A model generated the notes under the pieces. It ran no database searches. It worked only from the letters and a program-made list of their open reading frames with translations, and was not told the origin of the DNA. Source: Flavobacteriales bacterium (GTDB lineage: Bacteria; Bacteroidota; Bacteroidia; Flavobacteriales_D; Crocinitomicaceae). From it: a stretch of 36,105 nucleotides of DNA. Below, in pieces: positions 1 to 7,086 of the stretch. Positions within the stretch are counted from its first letter, which is position 1, and each line of letters opens with the position of its first letter. The stretch lies in the NCBI GenBank assembly GCA_947491305.1, contig CANLIL010000028.1, positions 1-36,105 on the forward strand. Direction: 5' to 3'. The position numbers and the translations under genes were made by a program.

Positions 1-1518
1 TTGATTGGAATCACTCACATAAACGGATTGAATGTTCGGAGCAATTTGATCTGCTGTCGTATCATTAACAGAATTAATTAAACCGGGTGTTCCACCAATC
101 ATAGCAATACTGGCTTTCCAGTTATCGTCATCAGAACAAGGATCGTTGGGATTGATTAATTCAAGTGAATACCCGCCATCACCTTTTGTTTCATCTTTGT
201 ACCATTCACTGGAATAAAGTAATTGGTCAATGATTAAATTCCCCGTATCTTTTAAAATAATGGAATCGCCTGAATTGTTTAAACTTGGGAAACTACTCAC
301 TCCAATAGCTACATTAACACTAAACGAATCGACAGAACTATTCGCGCATAAAATAACATATTCCCCCGGGGAAATCCATTTATTACCAATGGTTCCATTC
401 GAACTTCCATCGCTGATTTTAAATCCATTTAAGTTGAAATATTTGCTTGATTTATTGTAAATCTCTATGTATTCCACTTTTGGCAAGCCAACCGAAGGAC
501 TTTCATCGCATAAAAACTCATTAATGATAAGATCACCTTTTTTTACGGTATCATTTATTAAATATTGAAAAGTTGTCTGTTGCGTACCTGCCGTATTTAG
601 TGCTAAATCTTTGATTCCATTGGCGGTTAAAGTATAAACGCCACCATTTGCTAATTGGCTGGTGGTCAAATGAACGATTTTTTTATCAACGGGATCTAAA
701 GTTACTGTATTGATACTAATTGAACTAGTTGCGTTTTGAATCGAATAATTTCCAGTAATTTCAGTTGCGTTTTGATCGAGTTTTTCATCAAAAAGAAGTG
801 TAATAGTTTGGTTGGAAACAGCAGTAGCAGTTAGTAGTTCGGGAGGCATTAGGTCGTAAATGATTGGTCCAACATAAAAGTCGTCAAAAAAATGTTTTTG
901 GAAAAAAGAGGCAGTTGATTGAGTGATGACAATTCCAAAAAAATTGCTGTTCGTTAAACTGTTATCTGTAATCGTTCCAAGCGATTGAAAGTCGGTTCCA
1001 ACTCCTGTTTGATCGCAGAACAATTCCCAATCATTGCTGCTTGAACACGTTATTTTTATTTTCAAACTCGATGACGAAGCATTGAGCATTCCATCTGTCC
1101 CGTCAATGATTTTTGTAGCAATGCCATTGATTTTTTTGTACAAACATACTTCATCTAACGTTCCGCCTAATCGGACAAAATACCCATTTAGCGTAGCGCT
1201 TTTCAAGTTGGATTGGTCCGCTGTTAAAAACACATCCACGAAATTGGTACTTGACGTGTTAAAGGCCAACTTTGTGAAAAATTCCCATTGAGAATTTGTC
1301 AAATTTGTACTTGGTGTAGACAAATAAAAACTCGAATTCGGAATTGTTTTATTGGAACGAAGTTGATCATTTCCAGCAGAGGAAAAAATAGTAAAAACTG
1401 AATCATCGCCTGCCCACGTAGGAATGGATGAAAAATCACCATCAGTGAATGAATCATTGAATTGCGCAATTGCGCCGTTAATAATAATTAACGATAGAAT
1501 GGTTATAAAGTATTGCAT
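1..1518 (-). CDS. Secreted lamin-tail-domain (LTD) protein, C-terminus outside window
   Basis: An open frame of 506 codons starts at ATG 1518 and runs without a stop through base 1, so the 3' end is missing. Residues 1-19 form a signal peptide (hydrophobic ILSLIIINGAIA, then QF). Residues about 20-215 look like a beta-rich, laminin-G or CBM-like region. Residues about 222-320, beginning DLMPPELL, resemble a bacterial Ig-like domain of the SbsA/Big_5 type. Residues about 326-480, beginning with DLIINEF and including YIEIYNKS, ISPGEYVILC and GGYSLELINP, match a lamin-tail domain. Such proteins in Flavobacteriales are usually large, secreted and end in a T9SS sorting tail, which would lie off the edge. 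It is divergent from asd and has no visible link with the glycan genes. The substrate is unknown. Confidence 0.8.
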   Translation of the reverse strand, partial: MQYFITILSLIIINGAIAQFNDSFTDGDFSSIPTWAGDDSVFTIFSSAGNDQLRSNKTIPNSSFYLSTPSTNLTNSQWEFFTKLAFNTSSTNFVDVFLTADQSNLKSATLNGYFVRLGGTLDEVCLYKKINGIATKIIDGTDGMLNASSSSLKIKITCSSSNDWELFCDQTGVGTDFQSLGTITDNSLTNSNFFGIVITQSTASFFQKHFFDDFYVGPIIYDLMPPELLTATAVSNQTITLLFDEKLDQNATEITGNYSIQNATSSISINTVTLDPVDKKIVHLTTSQLANGGVYTLTANGIKDLALNTAGTQQTTFQYLINDTVKKGDLIINEFLCDESPSVGLPKVEYIEIYNKSSKYFNLNGFKISDGSSNGTIGNKWISPGEYVILCANSSVDSFSVNVAIGVSSFPSLNNSGDSIILKDTGNLIIDQLLYSSEWYKDETKGDGGYSLELINPNDPCSDDDNWKASIAMIGGTPGLINSVNDTTADQIAPNIQSVYVSDSNQ

Positions 1519-1546
1519 GATATTCGTGCTTTGATGTTAAATATAC

Positions 1547-1554
1547 TAATTTTG
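1547..1554 (+). promoter_or_regulatory. Candidate -7 element of the asd promoter
   Basis: TAATTTTG is an exact match to the Bacteroidota -7 consensus TANNTTTG and ends 24 nt before the asd start codon. The nearest TTTG upstream (1530-1533) leaves only a 13-nt spacer, shorter than usual, so the -33 element is uncertain. Confidence 0.4.
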
Positions 1555-1578
1555 TTCTTGAATTCAAAAAAATAGAAA

Positions 1579-2565
1579 ATGAGAGTTGCAGTTGTTGGTG
1601 CTACAGGTATGGTAGGTAACATTATGTTGAAAGTATTGCGTGAACAAAATTTTCCAATCACAGAATTAATTCCCGTTGCTTCAGAAAAATCTGTTGGAAC
1701 AACCATTGATTTCGGAGGATTAAACTATCAAGTGGTAGGTTTAGCAACGGCAGTTTCTATGCAACCAGACATTGCTATTTTTTCAGCTGGAGGCGATACT
1801 TCTTTAGAATGGGCACCTAAATTTGCAGCTGTTGGAACAACTGTTATTGACAATTCTTCTGCATGGAGAATGGATCCAACTAAAAAGTTGATTGTTCCTG
1901 AAATAAATGGACATTTATTAACCAAAGAAGATAAAATCATTGCGAATCCAAATTGCAGCACCATTCAGTTGGTATTGACATTATTTCCCTTACATGCTAA
2001 ATTCAAGGTGAAGCGAGTGGTTGTTTCAACGTATCAATCGATCACTGGAACAGGAGTGAAGGCTGTCCAACAACTTGAAAACGAACGCAATGGAATTGAA
2101 GCAGAAATGGCTTATAAATATGCAATTGATAAAAATTGTATTCCACAATGCGATTCGTTTTTAGACAATGGCTACACGAAAGAAGAAATGAAATTGACGC
2201 AGGAAACGAAAAAGATCTTAGATCCTGCAATCAATGTAACGGCTACTGCTGTTAGGGTTCCTGTAGTTGGAGGTCATTCTGAAGCGGTAAATATTGAGTT
2301 TGAAAACGACTTTGATTTGACTGAAATTCGTCAACTATTGCACCAACAAGCGGGCATTGAATTGAAAGACGATCCAACAACTTACACGTATCCAATGCCG
2401 ATCTTTGCGGAGGGAAAAGACGCTGTTTTTGTTGGACGCATTCGAAGAGATGAGTCGCAAGCCAACACCTTGAATTTATGGATTGTTGCAGATAACTTAC
2501 GTAAAGGAGCAGCGACAAATGCCGTACAAATCGCACATTTATTGTTGAAAAACGGATTGGTTTAA
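1579..2565 (+). CDS. asd: Aspartate-semialdehyde dehydrogenase
   Basis: Catalyses NADPH-dependent reduction of aspartyl-4-phosphate to aspartate-4-semialdehyde, the branch point to lysine/diaminopimelate, threonine and methionine, in the cytoplasm. The 328-residue length is normal for the family. The N-terminal GATGMVG motif (residues 7-13) is the Rossmann nucleotide-binding loop. NPNCST contains the catalytic cysteine at residue 126, and GGHSEAVNIEF contains the acid/base histidine at residue 233. ATG 1579 is chosen because the Rossmann strand MRVAVVGATG starts directly there. The gene is convergent with radA and their stop codons overlap (TTAA at 2562-2565). It appears to be a single-gene unit. 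Confidence 0.97.
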   Translation: MRVAVVGATGMVGNIMLKVLREQNFPITELIPVASEKSVGTTIDFGGLNYQVVGLATAVSMQPDIAIFSAGGDTSLEWAPKFAAVGTTVIDNSSAWRMDPTKKLIVPEINGHLLTKEDKIIANPNCSTIQLVLTLFPLHAKFKVKRVVVSTYQSITGTGVKAVQQLENERNGIEAEMAYKYAIDKNCIPQCDSFLDNGYTKEEMKLTQETKKILDPAINVTATAVRVPVVGGHSEAVNIEFENDFDLTEIRQLLHQQAGIELKDDPTTYTYPMPIFAEGKDAVFVGRIRRDESQANTLNLWIVADNLRKGAATNAVQIAHLLLKNGLV

Positions 2566-3923
2566 GCAAATAACGCTCTTACAACCTCATCTATTTTTCC
2601 ACAAAGAACCAATTCTATTTTAAAGTTTTGTTGGTCAATTCCTTTGTTGTATTTAGAGACAATGATTTTGTCGAAGCCTAATTTTTCTGCTTCATAAATG
2701 CGTTGATCGATTCGGTTGACTGGTCGTACTTCACCTGAAAGTCCAATTTCACCAGAAAGCGCAATGTTTTTACTAATCGGTAAATCAGCATTGGAAGACA
2801 AAACAGCTGCGACAACGGCTAAATCGATGGCTGGATCGTCCACTTTTATTCCACCAGCAATGTTTAAAAAGACATCTTTTGCACCCAATTTAAATCCACA
2901 ACGTTTTTCCATTACAGCGAGTAGCATGTTTAAGCGTTTACTGTCATAGCCTGTTGATGAGCGTTGCGGCGTACCGTAAGCTGCCGTGCTCACTAACGCT
3001 TGAACTTCGATCAACATCGGTCGCATTCCTTCCAACGTGGCAGCGATAGAAATTCCGCTTAAGGTATTATCAGTATTGGTAATCAATATTTCTGAAGGAT
3101 TAGCCACTTGACGCAAACCTGTTCCTAACATTTCATAAATTCCCAATTCATTCGTACTTCCAAATCTGTTTTTAATCGAACGCAATAAGCGATAAACATG
3201 GTTGCGATCACCTTCAAATTGCAAAACAGTGTCGACCATGTGCTCCAACACTTTTGGACCAGCTAATGAACCTTCTTTTGTAATGTGACCGATTAAGAAA
3301 ACTGGTGTGCCCGTTTGCTTGGCATAGCGCAGTAATTGAGCAGTACATTCACGGACTTGAGAAATACTTCCCGCAGCACTTTCGATGTGAGAAGAATATA
3401 AGGTTTGAATGGAGTCAATGATTAATAATTTTGGTTGCGTTTCTTCCGCTTGCTGGAAAATGTTTTGAAGGTTTGTTTCGGTTAATATGTAACAATGTAA
3501 ATTCGACAAACCGATGCGTTCAGCTCGCATTTTTATTTGTAATTCGCTTTCTTCTCCAGATACATAAAGGACAGACAAATCCGTTTCTTCAATAGCCATT
3601 TGCAGCAACAAAGTAGATTTCCCAATACCCGGTTCTCCGCCAAATAAAATCAACGATCCAGGCACCAGACCACCTCCCAATACCCGATTTAATTCATCAT
3701 CTTTCAACGATATTCTAACGTGTTCTTGATTTTCAATGGTATGAATCGCTTGTGGCTTTGCATTTCTTGAATTTTTAGAAAATGCTACGACCGTTGAACT
3801 TGTTTTTTCAACGACTTCTTCTACGAAAGTGTTCCATTCGCTACAAGAAGGGCATTTCCCTAGCCATTTTGGGGCTTCATAGCCACAATTTTGACAAAAA
3901 TATGCAGATTTTAACTTCGCCAT
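2562..3923 (-). CDS. radA: DNA repair protein RadA
   Basis: RecA-like ATPase that helps process recombination intermediates by supporting branch migration. The protein has 453 residues from ATG 3923. An N-terminal four-cysteine zinc finger (C10, C13, C24, C27), a Walker A GEPGIGKST at about 96-104, the RadA-specific KNRFG motif, and a C-terminal Lon-like domain (LSGEIGLSGEVRPV) occur in the expected order. The frame extends 23 codons upstream to 3992, but MAKLKSAYFCQNCGYEAPKWLGKCPSC is the normal RadA beginning, so 3923 is preferred. Upstream, TATCTTTA at about 3940-3947 is a near-match to a -7 element. Convergent with asd. Confidence 0.96.
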   Translation of the reverse strand: MAKLKSAYFCQNCGYEAPKWLGKCPSCSEWNTFVEEVVEKTSSTVVAFSKNSRNAKPQAIHTIENQEHVRISLKDDELNRVLGGGLVPGSLILFGGEPGIGKSTLLLQMAIEETDLSVLYVSGEESELQIKMRAERIGLSNLHCYILTETNLQNIFQQAEETQPKLLIIDSIQTLYSSHIESAAGSISQVRECTAQLLRYAKQTGTPVFLIGHITKEGSLAGPKVLEHMVDTVLQFEGDRNHVYRLLRSIKNRFGSTNELGIYEMLGTGLRQVANPSEILITNTDNTLSGISIAATLEGMRPMLIEVQALVSTAAYGTPQRSSTGYDSKRLNMLLAVMEKRCGFKLGAKDVFLNIAGGIKVDDPAIDLAVVAAVLSSNADLPISKNIALSGEIGLSGEVRPVNRIDQRIYEAEKLGFDKIIVSKYNKGIDQQNFKIELVLCGKIDEVVRALFA

Positions 3924-4011
3924 ACGATGCTGATTTGAGCATAAAGATACATTAGAAAATTGTTTTGTATTTCGTTGTAGTGAAATTGTCAATAAATAAT
4001 TTTTAAGTGAC

Positions 4012-4032
4012 TTATTGTAAAAATTACTATAT
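4012..4032 (+). promoter_or_regulatory. Candidate operator, copy 1 (GH3 promoter)
   Basis: Left arm TTATTGTA (4012-4019), five-base spacer, right arm TACTATAT (4025-4032), an imperfect copy of TTATTGTA-N5-TACAATAA. The 14-nt string ACTTATTGTAAAAA at 4010-4023 is identical to strings at 24674-24687 and 34465-34478. Its end is 62 nt before the GH3 start codon, exactly the spacing seen at the copy before the three-repeat protein. It overlaps a possible -33 TTG at 4015-4017. The regulator is not proven. Confidence 0.55.
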
Positions 4033-4036
4033 TTAG

Positions 4037-4044
4037 TATCTTTC
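4037..4044 (+). promoter_or_regulatory. Candidate -7 element for the GH3 gene
   Basis: TATCTTTC differs by one base from TANNTTTG and lies 19 nt after TTG 4015-4017. An alternative -7 is TAATTTTA at 4058-4065, whose distance to the start codon is closer to that of the three-repeat gene promoter. The sequence alone does not decide between them. Confidence 0.35.
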
Positions 4045-4052
4045 CATTTTAA

Positions 4053-4070
4053 TTAACTAATTTTAGTTAA
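4053..4070. repeat. 18-bp inverted repeat in the GH3 leader
   Basis: TTAACTAATTTTAGTTAA has perfect 8-base arms around a central TT. It lies 24 nt before the start codon and overlaps an alternative -7 element (4058-4065), so it could be a second operator. With so AT-rich a composition it could also be chance. Confidence 0.35.
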
Positions 4071-4094
4071 ATAGATTTTATTAAAACACTAAAA

Positions 4095-6383
4095 ATGAAC
4101 AAAATACACTTTTTCACTGCTTTATTTTTCTTGCAATTTTTTGTGATTTCTTCTGTATTTTCACAGGTGGATGAACAGTTAGAAGCCCGCATTCAACAAG
4201 CAATTAGTCAAATGAGTTTGAAGGAAAAAGTTGGTCAAACGTGTCAAATCACTTTAGACGCACTATTGAAAACTGACGCAACAGGAAAAGTGTTAGAACC
4301 AGCTCAATTAGATGAGGTAAAATTGCAAGAAGCCTTGGTTGATTTTCAAATTGGATCGATTTTAAATGTAAGTTCACATACGTTACAACTAAAAGAATGG
4401 CAAACGATTTTAGGTCAAATACATCAATTTTATAAAACTAAAAAAGTTAATACTCCGATTTTATATGGAGCAGATGCGATACATGGAATGAATTATACGG
4501 TTGGAGCAACCTTATTTCCGCAAGAAATTGGTTTAGCAGCAACATGGAATCCAGCATTGGCAGAACAATTTGGAAAGATTACTGCTTATGAATTACGAGC
4601 TTCAGGCATTCCATGGAATTTTTCTCCTGTAATGGATTTGGGTCGTCAGCCTTTGTGGTCGCGCTTTTTCGAAACAATGGGCGAAGATCCTTACCTTTCC
4701 TCATCTTTAGGCAAGCGAATCATTGCTGGATACCAAGGGTCGAATTTAAACAATCCTTACAGTACCGTTTCTTGTTTGAAGCATTTTGTTGGTTATAGTT
4801 TTCCATTATCTGGTCGTGATAGAACACCAGCTTGGATTCCAGAAAAATACATGCAAGAATTGTTTTTACCACCTTTTGAAGCAACGGTAAAAGCAGGCGC
4901 ACTTTCAGTGATGGTGAACAGTGGAGAAGTCAATGGAATTCCAGGTCACATCAACTATCATTTATTAACGGAAGTTTTAAAAGGAAAATGGAATTTCCAA
5001 GGATTTGCGGTTTCAGACTGGGAAGATATTTTGATGTTGGAATCAGTTCATCGCACTGCATCGAATCACAAAGAAGCCATCATACAAGCGCTGAATGCAG
5101 GCTTAGACATGAGCATGGTTCCTTTGTCGCCACAATACAAAGAGTATTGTCGTTTGCTGCTAGATGCAATGAATGAAAAACGCATTTCTGAAAATCGTTT
5201 GAATGATGCTGTTGCTCGAATTTTGCGTGTTAAAATGAAGTTAGGTTTGTATGAAAAACAAGTATTTGAAGCAAAAAATTACCCACTATTTGGAAGTATA
5301 CAACATAAAAACGCTGCAAAAGAAGCCGCTTTAGAATCCATTACTTTATTAAAAAATAATTCCATTTTACCCTTAAAAAAAGGTACTGCTGTTTTGGTTG
5401 CGGGTCCAACATCGGATAATTTAATTTACTTAAATGGTGCTTGGACGCATACTTGGCAAGGAATGGATAGTTCTTACAATACAAAAGGATGTAAAACATT
5501 GGCGCAAGCAATTCAAGCATTGAATGGTCCTGCTACGAAATTCGCTAAAGGCGCACAATTATCTTTGAAAGAAGGGTGGGAGCAGTGCGAATTAGTTGAA
5601 TTGGCAGATTACAAAAATAAATTGGCACAATGCGATGTTGTTGTTTTGTGTTTGGGTGAATTACCTGCAACAGAAAAACCTGGTGATATTCGCAGTTTGG
5701 ATTTGCCAGCTGCACAACTAGCATTGGCTGAAGCAGCATTTGCAGCAAAAAAACCTGTCGTTTTAGTATTATTAGAAGGTCGTCCAAGAATAATTCGTTC
5801 GATAGTCGATCAATCAGCGGCAATTGTTCAAGCTTATTTACCTGGTGATTACGGTGCAGAAGCCATAGCAGATATTCTTTTTGGAGCATGTAATCCGTCA
5901 GGGAAATTACCGTATTCTTATCCAAAATACAACGGAGTAATTGAACATTATGATTTGAAACGAAGCGAAGCTCGTTCTGGAAAAACCAATCAATTTGATG
6001 CCTATGATCCAGAATGGGATTTCGGATTTGGATTAAGTTATACAACGTTTGCGTATTCCAATTTAAAAATCTCTAAGAATGAATTGAAACAAAACGACAG
6101 CATTCAAGTATCCGTTTCTGTTACTAATACAGGGAAAATGGATGGGAAAGAAGTGGTTCAACTTTATTTAACGGATGACATTGCAAGTAGCACAACATTT
6201 GGAAAACGACTAAAAGGATTTGAAAAAATAGCATTGAAAGTAGGGGAGACCAAAACAGTAAATTTTGTCATCTCTGAAAAAGACCTTATGTTTGCAGACT
6301 TTACAAATAAAATGATTTCAGAAAGTGGTTCTTTCACGATCAAAATCAATGAATTAACCACACTTTTTAACTTTTCAAAATAA
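4095..6383 (+). CDS. Secreted GH3 beta-glucosidase
   Basis: Releases glucose from the non-reducing end of beta-glucosides or beta-gluco-oligosaccharides, most likely in the periplasm. The 762-residue protein has a signal peptide (1-24, ending SVFSQ), the GH3 N-terminal barrel (about 35-370, with GADAIHG, DLGRQPLWSR, ETMGEDPYL and KHFVGY), the GH3 C-terminal sandwich (about 410-620, beginning ESITLLKNNSILPLKKG) and a fibronectin-III-like tail (about 675-750, VSVTNTGKMDGKEVVQLYL). The predicted nucleophile is D308 in GFAVSDWED. No T9SS tail is present. The start fits the signal peptide. The Nudix regulator begins one base after its stop codon, so the two are probably cotranscribed. Given GH16 elsewhere in the window, short laminarin oligosaccharides are a plausible substrate, but this is inference. 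Confidence 0.92.
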   Translation: MNKIHFFTALFFLQFFVISSVFSQVDEQLEARIQQAISQMSLKEKVGQTCQITLDALLKTDATGKVLEPAQLDEVKLQEALVDFQIGSILNVSSHTLQLKEWQTILGQIHQFYKTKKVNTPILYGADAIHGMNYTVGATLFPQEIGLAATWNPALAEQFGKITAYELRASGIPWNFSPVMDLGRQPLWSRFFETMGEDPYLSSSLGKRIIAGYQGSNLNNPYSTVSCLKHFVGYSFPLSGRDRTPAWIPEKYMQELFLPPFEATVKAGALSVMVNSGEVNGIPGHINYHLLTEVLKGKWNFQGFAVSDWEDILMLESVHRTASNHKEAIIQALNAGLDMSMVPLSPQYKEYCRLLLDAMNEKRISENRLNDAVARILRVKMKLGLYEKQVFEAKNYPLFGSIQHKNAAKEAALESITLLKNNSILPLKKGTAVLVAGPTSDNLIYLNGAWTHTWQGMDSSYNTKGCKTLAQAIQALNGPATKFAKGAQLSLKEGWEQCELVELADYKNKLAQCDVVVLCLGELPATEKPGDIRSLDLPAAQLALAEAAFAAKKPVVLVLLEGRPRIIRSIVDQSAAIVQAYLPGDYGAEAIADILFGACNPSGKLPYSYPKYNGVIEHYDLKRSEARSGKTNQFDAYDPEWDFGFGLSYTTFAYSNLKISKNELKQNDSIQVSVSVTNTGKMDGKEVVQLYLTDDIASSTTFGKRLKGFEKIALKVGETKTVNFVISEKDLMFADFTNKMISESGSFTIKINELTTLFNFSK

Positions 6384-6384
6384 C

Positions 6385-7086
6385 ATGTCCTTGTATAAAA
6401 TTGAATTTAATGATTTTTTTACGTCTGCTTTTTCAGTGGATTGTGTGATTTTTGGGTACAGTGAAGGTGAAATTAAGGCCTTATTGATTCAACGTGGAAT
6501 GGAACCATTCAAGCATTTTTGGGCCATTCCGGGGGATTTGGTCTATCCAAACGAAGATTTACCCGATGCTGCGAGTAGAATTTTACACGAATTAACAGGT
6601 TTGTCAAATGTTGAAATGCACCAATCGCACACGTTTGGAAATCCAGGTCGACATCCTCAAGGGCGTGTAATAACGATTGCGTATTTTGCATTGATTCGCA
6701 TTACTGATTTTGAAATCAAAGCCTCTTCTTGGGCAGAGAAAGCTCAGTGGGTTTCGTTGAATGAAATTCCAGCATTGGCGTTTGACCATTCCACAATTTT
6801 GAGTTCAACGTATGATTTGTTGAAACAAAAATTAACACACGAACCCATTTGTTTTGAGTTATTGCCGGTACGTTTCACATTGAATGAATTGCAACAATTG
6901 TATGAATATGCATTCAATACAATTATGGATAAAGCGAATTTTAGGAAAAAAATTAAACCCTTGCATTTAGCGCCTTTGAATGAACGTCAAATCAATGTAA
7001 AACACCGTCCTGCAAAATTATTTAAGTTCGACCAACCAGCTTATTTGACGGCTGTTCAAGAAGATAATTACCAGTTTAAAATGTAG
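6385..7086 (+). CDS. Nudix-related transcriptional regulator (NrtR/AraR-like)
   Basis: A 233-residue protein with an N-terminal Nudix fold (about 12-150) and a C-terminal winged helix (about 160-220, including FTLNELQQLYEYAF and the typical HRPAKLFKFD ending). This architecture is that of the NrtR family, which in Bacteroidota includes sugar-sensing members such as the arabinose regulator AraR. The Nudix box (residues 50-73, GDLVYPNEDLP...RILHELTGL) is degenerate: the RE and EE positions read R-I and E-L, so hydrolase activity is unlikely and the domain probably senses a ligand. It follows the GH3 gene by one base, which suggests control of glucan genes. It is the only clear DNA-binding regulator in the window, hence the candidate for the TTATTGTA-N5-TACAATAA sites. 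The effector is unknown. Confidence 0.88.
   Translation: MSLYKIEFNDFFTSAFSVDCVIFGYSEGEIKALLIQRGMEPFKHFWAIPGDLVYPNEDLPDAASRILHELTGLSNVEMHQSHTFGNPGRHPQGRVITIAYFALIRITDFEIKASSWAEKAQWVSLNEIPALAFDHSTILSSTYDLLKQKLTHEPICFELLPVRFTLNELQQLYEYAFNTIMDKANFRKKIKPLHLAPLNERQINVKHRPAKLFKFDQPAYLTAVQEDNYQFKM

Noticed and set aside
5545-6045. 166-codon open frame on the minus strand within the GH3 gene
   Set aside because: It lies wholly inside a clear GH3 coding sequence, has no recognisable domain, and its composition (rich in L, N, H, Q) is that of an antisense shadow.
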